64,000 bases of DNA from UBA4615 sp046046245 (GTDB lineage: Bacteria; Pseudomonadota; Gammaproteobacteria; Burkholderiales; Burkholderiaceae_E): contig JBJOKE010000059.1 of NCBI GenBank assembly GCA_046046245.1, forward strand, positions 1-64,000, given 5' to 3'. Both the position numbers and the translations under genes were made by a program. Within the stretch, counting starts at the first letter, position 1; each line of letters begins with the position of its first letter. This document shows positions 1 through 9,511 of the stretch, one piece after another. Below the pieces are notes generated by a model. The model was not told where the DNA came from, made no database searches, and saw only the letters and a list, made by a program, of their open reading frames with translations.

Positions 1-49
1 GTAGCAGAAACATCTGCTGGGGGTCGTACGGCAGGTAGCTCGCGCTCAT
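1..49 (-). CDS. Transposase, N-terminal fragment (IS1182-like), cut by window edge
   Basis: Read on the minus strand from the ATG at 49, the frame gives MSASYLPYDPQQMFLL and runs off the window. An opening of the type 'xxYxPYDPxQxxLL' is characteristic of IS1182-family DDE transposases (known family feature, recalled). Only 16 residues are visible, so the family call is tentative. The insertion sequence end should lie somewhere between 50 and about 140, where no gene is seen, but no inverted repeat can be defined from one end. The neighbouring gene at 161 runs the other way. Confidence 0.5.
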   Translation of the reverse strand, partial: MSASYLPYDPQQMFLL

Positions 50-160
50 GCACTCAAACCTACCAAAAAACGCCTCGCTCAAGTCAGGCTTCGTGGCGCT
101 CTGCCGCCCAGACTCCTAGCGGAAGTCCCCCACTGCCGGCCGGTGCGCAGCGCGACCATA

Positions 161-607
161 ATGGGCAACGGGTCGGCGTCGCGGCCCGCAGCCGTTCCGC
201 CGGAGCCCGCCGTGCCCGACCCCGCCGATCCCGCCCTCACGACCACCGCCACGCCGCGCCGGGTGCTGCTGGTCGAGGACAACCCCGTGGTGGCGGCGGC
301 GACCGGCGAGGTGCTGCGCAGCCTCGGCTGGGAGGTCGAGCACGCCCCCCACGCCGAGTCGGCGCTCGAGCGGATCGACCGCGGCCACGTGCCCGACGCG
401 GTGCTCGCCGACATCGCGATGCCCGGCGACTTCGACGGCGCACAACTCGCGGTGCACCTGCGGCGCACCCACCCCACGCTGCGCGTGGTGCTGATGACCG
501 GCTACATCGCCGAGGTCCACAAGGCCTCGGTCGAGGGCGGGTTCGTGCTGCTGCCCAAGCCCTGCTCGGCGTCGCGGCTCGCCGCGGCGCTCGACCCGCG
601 CGACTGA
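161..607 (+). CDS. Stand-alone response-regulator receiver domain
   Basis: Small CheY-like protein with a single receiver domain and no output domain. Numbered from the GTG at 143, the acidic pair is E45-D46 in VLLVEDNPVV, the phospho-acceptor is D90 in VLADIAMPG, the switch Thr is T119 in LMTGY and the conserved Lys is K139 in LPKPC. About 35 low-complexity Pro/Ala residues precede the domain. The start is uncertain: GTG at 143, ATG at 161 (used here), or GTG at 212, which has the best ribosome site (GGAG six bases upstream). No kinase gene lies nearby. The domain resembles those found at the C-terminus of hybrid kinases, so it may be a phospho-relay or decoy receiver; the partner is unknown. 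Confidence 0.8.
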   Translation: MGNGSASRPAAVPPEPAVPDPADPALTTTATPRRVLLVEDNPVVAAATGEVLRSLGWEVEHAPHAESALERIDRGHVPDAVLADIAMPGDFDGAQLAVHLRRTHPTLRVVLMTGYIAEVHKASVEGGFVLLPKPCSASRLAAALDPRD

Positions 608-680
608 CCGGGCGGGCGCGGATCCCGCGCGCGGCATGCGAGGCGGACGACCCGGGGTGACCGGATCGCCGCCGGCGGCC

Positions 681-2162
681 TCAGCGGCCGCCGAACTCGA
701 ACTGCGAGACGGCGCCGGCGAGACGCTCGGCCTGGTCCTTCAGGGTGATCGCCGCCGCCGCGCTCTCCTCGACCAGCGCGGCGTTCTGCTGCGTCATCGC
801 ATCGAGCTCGCCGACCGACCGGTTGACGAGACCGACCCCTGTGCTCTGCTCGTTCGCGGCACGGCTGATCTCGCCGATCAGCACGCCGGTCTCGCGCACC
901 GACTCCACGATCCGGCCCATCGTCTCGCCCGCCTCGCCCACCAGGCGCGAACCCTGCTCGACGCGGCCGACCGACTCCTCGATCAGCGACTTGATCTCGC
1001 GGGCCGCCCCGGCGCTGCGCTGCGCGAGCGTGCGGACCTCGCTGGCCACCACCGCGAAGCCGCGCCCCTGCTCGCCGGCCCGGGCGGCCTCGACCGCGGC
1101 GTTCAGCGCGAGGATGTTCGTCTGGAACGCGATCCCGTCGATCACGCCGATGATGTCGGCGATCTTGCGGCTGCTCTGCGTGATCTCGGCCATCGTCGCC
1201 ACCACCTGCTCGACCGCCTGGCCGCCGCGGATCGCGACGTCGGACGCGACCGACGACAGCCGTTCCGCCTGCTCGGAATGCTCGGCGGTCTGGCGGATCG
1301 TCGCCGACAGCTGCGCCATCGACGAGGCCGCGCGCTGCAGGTTGGCCGCGGTCTGTTCGGTCCGCGTCGACAGGTCGCTGTTGCCCTGGGCGATCTCGAC
1401 CGATGCCGTCCGCACCGACTCGGCGGTCACCGCGACCTCGCGCAGCGTGCCGCCGATCCGCGACAGCGCGCCATGCAGGTCGCTCGCCGCGGGCGTGGAG
1501 ACGGTCACGGCCGACAGGTCCAGCCGCAGCCGGTCGCGCTCGCCGCGCATCGACTCGGTCACCAGCGCGAGCTCGGCGCCGAGTCGCGCGTCGTTCTCGA
1601 GGCGGCGGGCCATCAGCACCTGCAGCGTGGTCTGCACGACCACGTAGGACGCATGGGTCACGACCAGGGTCCAGCTCGGCGCGGTGAAGCAGACCGTGCT
1701 CCAGCCCAGCTGCTGCATCAGGTTGAAGGACACATGGTGGACGGCGATCGTGCCGGCGGCGACCACGATCGGCTTCCAGTCCCGGTAGGCGAGCAGGAAC
1801 GCGAGGCTCACGAAGACGCCGAAGTGCATCTCGGATTGCCCGCGGGCGACCTGGATCTGCAGCGCCGTGACCGCCATGAACGCGAAGCCCATGTAGAGCC
1901 GCGTCGCGAGCGAGCCGGGCGCCGCGCTCACCAGCGCGGCGGCGACGCCCACGAGCGGGATGCCGACCGCGAGCGCGGTGACCGGGTCGCCGTGCTGCAG
2001 GCCGAGCGCGACGGCCGCCGCCGCGCAGACGGCGAGCACGGCGAGGAGCATCCGGTCGGCGGACGAGTAGACCCGCGACATCGCGTCGCCACCGGAGCCG
2101 GCGGACGAGGTGGACACGGGGACGGGGACGGCGGCGGAGGCGGAGTCGGGATGCGGTGTCAT
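681..2162 (-). CDS. Methyl-accepting chemotaxis protein with polytopic membrane sensor
   Basis: About 493 residues. The N-terminal third is a membrane domain with roughly five to six hydrophobic helices (about residues 38-185) and has conserved-looking histidines (HFGVF, VAVHHVSF). It therefore lacks the usual periplasmic ligand pocket between two helices. The C-terminal part is a standard MCP signalling hairpin. Its tip, reading FQTNILALNAAVEAARAGE, binds CheA and CheW, and it ends in methylation-helix sequence. The start was set at ATG 2162; a later Met (MSRVYS) is possible. The ligand is unknown. No che genes are in the window, so it is an orphan receptor. Confidence 0.9.
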   Translation of the reverse strand: MTPHPDSASAAVPVPVSTSSAGSGGDAMSRVYSSADRMLLAVLAVCAAAAVALGLQHGDPVTALAVGIPLVGVAAALVSAAPGSLATRLYMGFAFMAVTALQIQVARGQSEMHFGVFVSLAFLLAYRDWKPIVVAAGTIAVHHVSFNLMQQLGWSTVCFTAPSWTLVVTHASYVVVQTTLQVLMARRLENDARLGAELALVTESMRGERDRLRLDLSAVTVSTPAASDLHGALSRIGGTLREVAVTAESVRTASVEIAQGNSDLSTRTEQTAANLQRAASSMAQLSATIRQTAEHSEQAERLSSVASDVAIRGGQAVEQVVATMAEITQSSRKIADIIGVIDGIAFQTNILALNAAVEAARAGEQGRGFAVVASEVRTLAQRSAGAAREIKSLIEESVGRVEQGSRLVGEAGETMGRIVESVRETGVLIGEISRAANEQSTGVGLVNRSVGELDAMTQQNAALVEESAAAAITLKDQAERLAGAVSQFEFGGR

Positions 2163-2283
2163 GCGGGCGATCGTCCCACCGCGACGCGCGGTCCGATCGC
2201 CGGAAATGCGGCGGGCCGCGACGACTCGCACGGGCGCCGGCCCCGAGCCGCCCGCCCGCCGGCGCTGCCGGCGGGACCGGTGG

Positions 2284-2838
2284 TCAGCCGCCCTGGATCG
2301 GCGAGACGGCCGCGCCGGAGGGCACCGGCGTCGACGGCGCCGGAGTGCCTGGCCGGGCCGGGCCGCCGTGGCCGCCGTGGCCGCCGTGGCCGCGGGGACC
2401 GCGCGGGCCGGCGCCGTCGCGGCCGCCCATCTGCGCGTGCATCGCGTCGCGGAACGCGCGACGCTCGTCCGGGCCGAGCGCGCCGTCGCGGTTCGTGTCG
2501 GCGGCGTCGAACGCGCGGGATGCCTGCTCGGCCATCGCCTTCTGCGCGGCGTCGAACTCCGCTCGGCTCACCATGCCGTCACCATCGGTGTCGAGCCGCT
2601 GGATCATCCGCTCGCCGCGGTCGCCGTGCGGGCCCCGGTGGCCGTGATGGCCGTGGCCGCCCTGGGGCCCGGGGCCCGGCACCGGGGCGGCCTGCGGCGC
2701 AGGCGTCGGAGCCTGGGCGAGCGGCGCGGCGGCCGGCAGCGAGGGGGCCGCGCCGGTCTGGGCCGCCGCGAGGCCGGCGGCGAGCGACAGGGCCGCGGCG
2801 GACGCGGCGAGGAGGGCATGACGGGTCGAGGGGGTCAT
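2284..2838 (-). CDS. Exported EF-hand calcium-binding protein
   Basis: About 184 residues with an N-terminal signal peptide ending near AAGLAAAQ, a Pro/Ala and Gly/His-rich linker, and two EF-hand loops: DTDGDGMVSRAEF and DTNRDGALGPDE. The Ca2+ ligands at loop positions 1, 3, 5 and 12 are present. The tail is a Gly-His-rich stretch (repeated GHGG) that could bind metal. The start at 2838 was chosen over the Met four codons upstream because GGAG lies six bases before it. It is a probable periplasmic calcium sensor or buffer; its target is unknown. Confidence 0.8.
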   Translation of the reverse strand: MTPSTRHALLAASAAALSLAAGLAAAQTGAAPSLPAAAPLAQAPTPAPQAAPVPGPGPQGGHGHHGHRGPHGDRGERMIQRLDTDGDGMVSRAEFDAAQKAMAEQASRAFDAADTNRDGALGPDERRAFRDAMHAQMGGRDGAGPRGPRGHGGHGGHGGPARPGTPAPSTPVPSGAAVSPIQGG

Positions 2839-2970
2839 CGTGGGCTCCATGGGAGGTGGGAGAGCCCCGATCGTCGCACCGGGCGACCCGCCACGCCGAG
2901 CCGCATTACCCGGCGTTGCCGCGGTTACAGCCGTTGCATCCGCCTGACGCGTTTCTTCACGCGGGCGGCG

Positions 2971-3729
2971 TCAGCGGGTGTCCTCCGGCGCGCGGTACGG
3001 GCTGTGCAGGTCCACCGGCTTGGCCGAGCGGCGCCGCGCGCGGATGTTCAGCATCTCCACGACCGTCGAGAAGGCCATCGCGAAGTAGACGTAGCCCTTG
3101 GGCACGTGGTTGTCGAATCCTTCGGCGATCAGCACCACGCCGACCACGACGAGGAACGACAGCGCGAGTACCTTGATCGTGGGGTGCGCCGACACGAAGC
3201 GCCCGATCGCGCCCGCGAACACCATCATCAGCGCCACCGACACGATCACCGCCGCGATCATCACCCGCACGTCGTCGACCATGCCGACCGCGGTGATGAT
3301 CGAGTCGAGCGAGAACACCAGGTCCACGATGAGGATCTGCAGGATCACCGCGCCGAACGTCGCCTTCACCGCGCCCGCTGTCGTGCCCTGCTCGCCCTCG
3401 AGCGAATGGTGGATCTCGGTGGTGCTCTTCCACACGAGGAACAGGCCGCCGCCGATCAGGATCAGGTCGCGGCCCGAGATCTCCTGGCCGAACACGGTGA
3501 ACAGCGGCTCGACGAGGCCGACGATCCATGCGAGCACGAGCAGCAGGCCGATCCGCATGAACATCGCCATCGCGAGGCCCAGGCGCCGCGCGAGCTCGCG
3601 CTTCTCGGGCGGCAGCTTGTCGACCAGGATCGAGATGAAGATGATGTTGTCGATCCCGAGCACCAGTTCGAGCGCGGTCAGCGTCGCGAAGGCGATCCAG
3701 GCCTGGGGGGAGGCGAGCAGCTCGAGCAT
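2971..3729 (-). CDS. TerC family integral membrane protein
   Basis: 252 residues with about seven hydrophobic helices. The family hallmarks are both present: an acidic motif in the first helix (ELVLGIDNIIF) and its counterpart in mid-protein (DLVFSLDSIITAVG). These intramembrane acids fit a metal or ion transporter. TerC relatives are linked to tellurite resistance and to Mn2+ or Ca2+ handling of exported proteins. The EF-hand protein gene downstream on the same strand may be a functional neighbour, but they are 132 bases apart. No yybP-ykoY-like leader was recognised upstream. Confidence 0.88.
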   Translation of the reverse strand: MLELLASPQAWIAFATLTALELVLGIDNIIFISILVDKLPPEKRELARRLGLAMAMFMRIGLLLVLAWIVGLVEPLFTVFGQEISGRDLILIGGGLFLVWKSTTEIHHSLEGEQGTTAGAVKATFGAVILQILIVDLVFSLDSIITAVGMVDDVRVMIAAVIVSVALMMVFAGAIGRFVSAHPTIKVLALSFLVVVGVVLIAEGFDNHVPKGYVYFAMAFSTVVEMLNIRARRRSAKPVDLHSPYRAPEDTR

Positions 3730-3786
3730 CGGGGGTGGGTCCGGTGAGGGGAGACGTGCGGCGCGCGGGCCGCCGGGCCGGGTGCG

Positions 3787-5085
3787 TCAGGCGGTGGCCG
3801 CCAGCGCCCGGTCGAGATCCCAGAGGATATCGTCGACCGACTCCAGTCCGACCGAGAGCCTGACCATGTCGGGGGACACCCCGGCCGCGCGCTGCTCGGC
3901 CTCGGACAGCTGGCGGTGGGTGGTCGAGCCCGGATGGATCACCAGCGTCTTCGCGTCGCCGACGTTCGCGAGGTGCGACAGGAAGGTGCAGGCATCGATG
4001 AAGCGCTCGCCGGCGAGCTTGGCGTCGCCGCCCGCGCCCGGCTTCACGCCGAAGGACAGGATGCCTCCCGCGCCCTTCGGCAGGTAGCGCGTCGCGAGCG
4101 CGCGGTACGGGCTCGAGTCGAGGCCCGGGTAGTTGACCCAGGCGACCCGCGGATGCTCCGACAGGAAGCGGGCCACGCGCCCGGCGTTCTCCACGTGCCG
4201 GTCCATCCGGACCGGCAGCGTCTCGATGCCCTGCAGCAGCAGGAAGGCGGACAGCGGCGCGAGCGTGGGCCCGAGCGTCCGGGCGGTCTCCATCCGGCAG
4301 CGCATCGTGAAGCCGAAGTCGCCGAAGGTCTCGTAGAAGCGCACGCCGTGGTAGCCCTTGCTGGGCTCGACCATCTCGGGGAACCGGCCGTTGTCCCAGG
4401 GGAATCGGCCGCTCTCCACGATCGCGCCGCCGAGCGTCGTGCCGTGGCCGCCGAGGTACTTGGTGACCGAGTGCACGACGATGTCGGCACCGTGCTCGAT
4501 GGGCCGGCACAGGTAGGGCGAGGCGAGCGTGTTGTCGACCACCAGCGGCACGCCGTGCGCGTGGGCGATCTCGGCGACCGCGGCGAGGTCGATCACGTTG
4601 AGGCGCGGGTTCGCGATCGTCTCGACGAAGACCGCCTTCGTGTTCGGCCGCAGCGCCGCGCGGAAGTTCGACGGCTCGTCGGGCTCGACGAACGTGCAGT
4701 CGATGCCGAAGCGCGCGAAGGTCACCGAGAACTGCGAGACCGTGCCGCCGTACAGCGTGTTGGCCGCGACGATGTGGTCGCCCTGCCGGCACAGCGTCAG
4801 CATCGCGACCATCTCGGCCGACATGCCGCTCGCGGTCGCGAGGCAGGCGCGGCCGCCCTCGAGCGCCGCGATCCGCTGCTCGAGCACCGCCACCGTCGGA
4901 TTGCCGAGCCGGCTGTAGACGTTGCCGAAGGTCTGCAGGTCGAACAGCGCCGCCGCGTGCTCGGCCGAGTCGAACACGTAGGCGGCGGTCTGGTGGATCG
5001 GCACCGCGCGCGAGCCGGTCTCGGCGTCGGGGATCTGCCCGGCATGCAGGCACAGGGTCTCGATGCCGAAGCGGCGGTCGGTCAT
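3787..5085 (-). CDS. metY: O-acetylhomoserine sulfhydrylase
   Basis: 432 residues, the normal length for MetY. It is a PLP enzyme of the Cys/Met-metabolism family that makes homocysteine from O-acetylhomoserine and sulfide in the cytosol. The PLP lysine is in SVTKYLGGHGTT. The N-terminal motif ETLCLHAGQIPD and the phosphate-binding YSRLGNPTVAVLE are typical of the sulfhydrylase branch rather than of cystathionine gamma-synthase. It lies 28 bases downstream of the CoA-binding protein gene, a pairing that recurs in proteobacteria. O-succinylhomoserine as substrate (MetZ) cannot be excluded by eye. Confidence 0.9.
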   Translation of the reverse strand: MTDRRFGIETLCLHAGQIPDAETGSRAVPIHQTAAYVFDSAEHAAALFDLQTFGNVYSRLGNPTVAVLEQRIAALEGGRACLATASGMSAEMVAMLTLCRQGDHIVAANTLYGGTVSQFSVTFARFGIDCTFVEPDEPSNFRAALRPNTKAVFVETIANPRLNVIDLAAVAEIAHAHGVPLVVDNTLASPYLCRPIEHGADIVVHSVTKYLGGHGTTLGGAIVESGRFPWDNGRFPEMVEPSKGYHGVRFYETFGDFGFTMRCRMETARTLGPTLAPLSAFLLLQGIETLPVRMDRHVENAGRVARFLSEHPRVAWVNYPGLDSSPYRALATRYLPKGAGGILSFGVKPGAGGDAKLAGERFIDACTFLSHLANVGDAKTLVIHPGSTTHRQLSEAEQRAAGVSPDMVRLSVGLESVDDILWDLDRALAATA

Positions 5086-5113
5086 GGCGGTCTCGCGGGA
5101 ACGGGGGTGCGGC

Positions 5114-5599
5114 TCAGGCCGCGGGCGGCAGCACGCCGTTCCAGCGCGGACGCTTCGCCGAGATGACCTTCGTGTCGACGCCGGCGAAGCCGAGCCCGCC
5201 GAACAGCCGGCCGTGCTCGATCTTCACGCAGCGGTCCATCACGCTCTCGAGGCCGGCCTCGCGCGCGAGCGCGTCGGCCTCGAGGTTCGTCACGCCGAGC
5301 TGCTGCCACAGGCAGCGTGCGCCGATCGCGATCGCGTCGCGGGCGATCGGCAGCACGTCGGCGGTCTTCCTGAAGACATCGACCATGTCGACCTTCACCG
5401 GGATCTCGCGCAGCGACGGGTAGGCCTTGCACCCCAGGATCTCCGGGTACTTCGGGTTCACCGGGATCACGGTGTAGCCGTGGTCGAGCATGTACTTCGC
5501 GGCGAAGTAGCTCGGCCGGAACCAGTCGGCCGACAGGCCGACCACGGCGATCGTGCGGTGCGTCGACAGCAGGCGGCGCAGGGTCTCGATGTCGTCCAT
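5114..5599 (-). CDS. CoA-binding domain protein (YccU-like)
   Basis: 161 residues forming a single CoA-binding Rossmann domain, related to the N-terminal domain of succinyl-CoA synthetase alpha. The nucleotide-binding loop is IAVVGLSADWFRPSYFAAKY, followed by YTVIPVNPKYPEILG and VDMVDVFRK. There is no catalytic domain, so a regulatory or CoA-thioester-binding role is inferred. It is cotranscribed with metY (28-base gap) and preceded by the membrane-cupredoxin gene, 10 bases away. Confidence 0.85.
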   Translation of the reverse strand: MDDIETLRRLLSTHRTIAVVGLSADWFRPSYFAAKYMLDHGYTVIPVNPKYPEILGCKAYPSLREIPVKVDMVDVFRKTADVLPIARDAIAIGARCLWQQLGVTNLEADALAREAGLESVMDRCVKIEHGRLFGGLGFAGVDTKVISAKRPRWNGVLPPAA

Positions 5600-5609
5600 C
5601 CGGAGGCCC

Positions 5610-6575
5610 TCAGGAACGCGGCCGGACCACGAGGGTGCCGCGCATGCCGGCCTCGTAGTGGCCCGGCTCGAAGCAGGCGATGCCGAGCTCCGCGGGTTCG
5701 GTGAAGGTCCGCCGCAGCGTGGCCGTGCGGCCGGGCTTCACGCGGACCGACGCGTCGCCGTGGTGGTGGGCGCCGCCGCGGCGCATCTCGGCCGCGTGTG
5801 CGGCGAGCTCGCGCTCGGTGCCGATCACCAGCTCGTGGGTCGCGCGGCCGACGTTGGCGACGACGAAGCGCACCGGCTGGCCCGCCGCGACCTCGATCCG
5901 GGACGGCGTGAAGCGCATCGCGTCGTCCATCTCGACGCGCACCTCCAGGACCGCGGCCGTGGCCGGGCCGCCGGCGGCGCCCGCCCCCGCTGCCGCGCCG
6001 GCGTCGGCCCCCGGGCCTGCGCCCGACGCGGCACCGGCGGAGGCCGGCCGGTCCGCTGCGGCGCCGTGGTCGTGATCGTGGTCGTGGTCATGCGCCGCCT
6101 GCTCGCCGTGCGAATGCGGGGCGGCCTCGAGGATCCCGAGGTCGTAGAGCTTCCACGCGGCCACCGAGCCCGCGGTCAGCACCACGCCGGTCACGAGCGC
6201 GTAGGGCACGAAGCCGCGCACCGGCGCGCCGTCGCGCGCGCGGGCCATCCGGAACGCCACCACGCTCATCGCGAAGCCGAGCGGCACCACCCACGCGCTG
6301 CGCGCCGGCGAGTCGGGAAAGTGCTGCAGGCCGCCGGTGAAGAAGCCCAGCCCGATCGATGCGACGATGCCGACGCCGAGCAGGTCGACCCAGCGCGGCG
6401 GATCGGGCATCGCGCGCCGCTCGAGCACCGCGCCCGCCAGGTAGGCGACGACGCCGAGCACGGCGGTGGCGAGCGAGCGCTCGCCGGAGAAGAAGCCGTG
6501 GTTGACGGCGCCGGCGATGAAGCTGATGCCGGCGTAGCGCAAGAGGGTGGCGAGATGTTCGGTCGCGAGGCTCAT
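5610..6575 (-). CDS. Membrane protein fused to a C-terminal cupredoxin domain
   Basis: About 321 residues from ATG 6575. Residues 1 to about 150 hold several hydrophobic helices (starting SLATEHLATLLRYAGISFIAG). A His/Asp-rich segment (HDHDHDHDHG) and an Ala/Gly/Pro linker follow. The last 110 or so residues form a cupredoxin fold with likely type-1 copper ligands: the His in ATHELVIG, then Cys, His and Met in ACFEPGHYEAGM. This suggests a periplasmic copper-binding or electron-transfer domain anchored by the membrane part. The His-rich run may load metal. The function is otherwise unknown; it starts the operon that continues with the CoA-binding protein and metY. Confidence 0.75.
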   Translation of the reverse strand: MSLATEHLATLLRYAGISFIAGAVNHGFFSGERSLATAVLGVVAYLAGAVLERRAMPDPPRWVDLLGVGIVASIGLGFFTGGLQHFPDSPARSAWVVPLGFAMSVVAFRMARARDGAPVRGFVPYALVTGVVLTAGSVAAWKLYDLGILEAAPHSHGEQAAHDHDHDHDHGAAADRPASAGAASGAGPGADAGAAAGAGAAGGPATAAVLEVRVEMDDAMRFTPSRIEVAAGQPVRFVVANVGRATHELVIGTERELAAHAAEMRRGGAHHHGDASVRVKPGRTATLRRTFTEPAELGIACFEPGHYEAGMRGTLVVRPRS

Positions 6576-6615
6576 GGCAGACGTTCTAGCACATCGGCCG
6601 GCGCCCGCGCGAGGT

Positions 6616-7533
6616 TCACTCCGTGGGAAGGAATCCGTCGACCGACAGGTAGCGCTCGCCGGTGTCGTAGTTGAAGCCCAGCACCCGCGCGCCCTTGCCC
6701 AGCTCGGGAAGCTTCCTCGCGATCGCGGCAAGCGTCGCGCCCGACGAGATGCCCACCAGCATGCCCTCCTCGCGCGCCGAGCGCCGCGCCATCTCGCGCG
6801 CCTCCTCGGCATCGACGGTGATCACGCCGTCGAGCAGCGAGGTGTCGAGGTTCGCGGGGACGAAACCCGCGCCGATGCCCTGGATCGCGTGCGGCGAGGG
6901 CGCGCCGCCCGAGATCACCGGCGAGGCCGCCGGCTCGACCGCGAACACCTTCAGCGTCGGCCAGGCGGCCTTCAGCACGCGGGCCGCGCCGGTCAGGTGG
7001 CCGCCGGTGCCCACGCCGGTGATCAGCGCGTCCAGGCCCTCGGGGAAGTCCTCGAGGATCTCGGGGCCGGTCGTGCGCACGTGCACGTCGACGTTGGCGG
7101 GGTTCTCGAACTGCTGCGGCATCCACGCGCCCGGGATCTCGGCGACGAGTTCCTGCGCGCGCGCGATCGAGCCCTTCATCCCCTTCTCGCGCGGCGTCAG
7201 CACGAAGCGTGCCCCGTAGGCGAGCATCAGCCGGCGGCGCTCGACCGACATGCTGTCGGGCATCACCAGCACCAGCGCGTAGCCCTTCACCGCGGCGACC
7301 ATCGCCAGCCCGACGCCGGTGTTGCCCGAGGTCGGCTCGACGATCGTGCCGCCCGGCTTCAGCATCCCGTTCCGTTCGGCCTCCTCGACCATCGCGAGCG
7401 CGATCCGGTCCTTGACCGAACCGCCCGGATTGCTGCGCTCGGCCTTGATCCAGACCTCGGCATCGCCGAACAGCCGGTTGATGCGCACGTGCGGCGTGCG
7501 GCCGATGGTGTCGAGGATGCTGCGGGCCTTCAT
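6616..7533 (-). CDS. cysK: Cysteine synthase (O-acetylserine sulfhydrylase)
   Basis: 305 residues of PLP fold type II. The PLP lysine is in NPGGSVKDR, the substrate loop is PTSGNTG, and the phosphate-binding loop is GVGTGGHLTGAARVL. It converts O-acetylserine and sulfide to cysteine in the cytosol. CysK and CysM cannot be separated firmly by eye; length and loops fit the CysK/CysM group, and cystathionine beta-synthase domains are absent. It lies close to metY, so two sulfide-assimilating enzymes sit within 4 kb. The cupredoxin-fusion gene follows 40 bases downstream. Confidence 0.88.
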   Translation of the reverse strand: MKARSILDTIGRTPHVRINRLFGDAEVWIKAERSNPGGSVKDRIALAMVEEAERNGMLKPGGTIVEPTSGNTGVGLAMVAAVKGYALVLVMPDSMSVERRRLMLAYGARFVLTPREKGMKGSIARAQELVAEIPGAWMPQQFENPANVDVHVRTTGPEILEDFPEGLDALITGVGTGGHLTGAARVLKAAWPTLKVFAVEPAASPVISGGAPSPHAIQGIGAGFVPANLDTSLLDGVITVDAEEAREMARRSAREEGMLVGISSGATLAAIARKLPELGKGARVLGFNYDTGERYLSVDGFLPTE

Positions 7534-7674
7534 GTCGGGGCTCCCGGAGGATGGAGAGGGGCCGGACGCGCCGCGGGCCGTCCGGTTCGCCGGACACGGT
7601 ACCGCGCGGTCCGCGGCCCAGGCAACCTCGCGCGCGGCCATAATGGCCGACCCACCGCCTCCGGATCCGCAGCC

Positions 7675-8493
<819 letters not shown>

Positions 8494-8503
8494 GGAGAGC
8501 CCC

Positions 8504-9433
8504 GTGGCGCTGCTGATCCTGAGCAAGCCGATGCCGCCCGAGCCCTTCGCGCAGGCGCTGCGCGAGCGCGGCTGGACCCATCCGATCCACACCACGATCG
8601 ACGGCGACTGGGACCCGGCCTCGATCCGCTGGATGATCGCCTGGCGCCTGCCCGCCGGGGTGCTGCCTCGGCTGCCGAGGCTCGAGCTGCTGTTCAACTG
8701 CGCGGCCGGCGTCGACAAGCTGCTCGCCACGCCCGACCTGCCGCCCGGCCTGCCGATCGCGCGGGTCACCGACGATGCGCAGGCGCTCGAGCTCGCCCAG
8801 TACGTGGTGCACGCGGTGCTCGACCACCTGCGCCTCGCGCCGACCTACCGCGCGCAGCAGGCCGCGCGCGACTGGACGCGCCACCGGGCGCCCGCGGTCG
8901 GCGTGCCGGCGCTGGTGCTGGGCATGGGCCCGATCGGCCGCGCGATCGCGCGCTCGCTCGCCGCGCTCGGCTTCCGGGTCACCGGCTGGAGCCGCACGGC
9001 GCACGCGATCGACGGCATCGAGACCGTGGCCGGCGCCGACGGCCTCGCGCAGGCGCTGCCGCGGGCACGCGTGCTGGTCTGCGCGCTGCCGCTCACGCCG
9101 CAGACCGCGGGCATCGTCGACGCCGCGGCGTTCGCCGGACTGCCGCGCGGCGCGTTCTTCGTGAACATCGGCCGCGGCGGCCACGTCGTCGAGCCCGACC
9201 TGGTCGCCGCGCTCGCGAGCGGGCAGCTCGGCGGCGCCGCGCTCGACGTGCAGGTCAACGAACCGATGGCCGCCGACGATCCGCTGTGGACCGCGCCGAA
9301 CCTCACGATCACGCCGCACGTGGCCGGCCAGCTGTCGCCGGCTGCGGTCGCCGCGCAGTTCGCCGACGAGGTCGCGCGCCTCGAACGCGGCGAGCCGCTG
9401 CGCCAGCCGGTCGATCGCGAGCGGGGCTACTGA
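8504..9433 (+). CDS. 2-hydroxyacid dehydrogenase, GhrA-like glyoxylate/hydroxypyruvate reductase
   Basis: 309 residues starting at GTG 8504, with GAGGAGAG just upstream. The N-terminal substrate domain contains FNCAAGVDKLL. The NAD(P)-binding loop is VLGMGPIGRAIARSLAALG, followed by a basic residue pattern (WSRTAHA) that favours NADPH. The catalytic Arg is likely in VCALPLTPQT..., with the Glu region in EPMAADDPLW and the His in ITPHVAG. These match the GhrA branch of D-isomer dehydrogenases. It acts on glyoxylate or hydroxypyruvate in the cytosol. That could matter in a RuBisCO-containing cell that makes phosphoglycolate, though that link is only inference. Confidence 0.85.
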   Translation: MALLILSKPMPPEPFAQALRERGWTHPIHTTIDGDWDPASIRWMIAWRLPAGVLPRLPRLELLFNCAAGVDKLLATPDLPPGLPIARVTDDAQALELAQYVVHAVLDHLRLAPTYRAQQAARDWTRHRAPAVGVPALVLGMGPIGRAIARSLAALGFRVTGWSRTAHAIDGIETVAGADGLAQALPRARVLVCALPLTPQTAGIVDAAAFAGLPRGAFFVNIGRGGHVVEPDLVAALASGQLGGAALDVQVNEPMAADDPLWTAPNLTITPHVAGQLSPAAVAAQFADEVARLERGEPLRQPVDRERGY

Positions 9434-9450
9434 GGCGATCGCCTTCGTCG

Positions 9451-9480
9451 TTGTGGAGCCGTCGGCGCTGCTGCTATCGT
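9451..9480 (+). promoter_or_regulatory. Possible sigma-70 promoter of phaM
   Basis: TTGTGG at 9451-9456 and TATCGT at 9475-9480 are separated by 18 bases, and the phaM start lies 31 bases beyond. The boxes match consensus only partly (3/6 and 4/6). Confidence 0.35.
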
Positions 9481-9511
9481 TCGCCGACTCCCACCCACCG
9501 CGAGGCGGACG

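Noticed and set aside
636..3176. Very long open frame on the plus strand
   Set aside because: It lies opposite the chemoreceptor and EF-hand genes, is Arg/His/Asp-rich low-complexity, has no domain, and arises from GC-rich codon bias.
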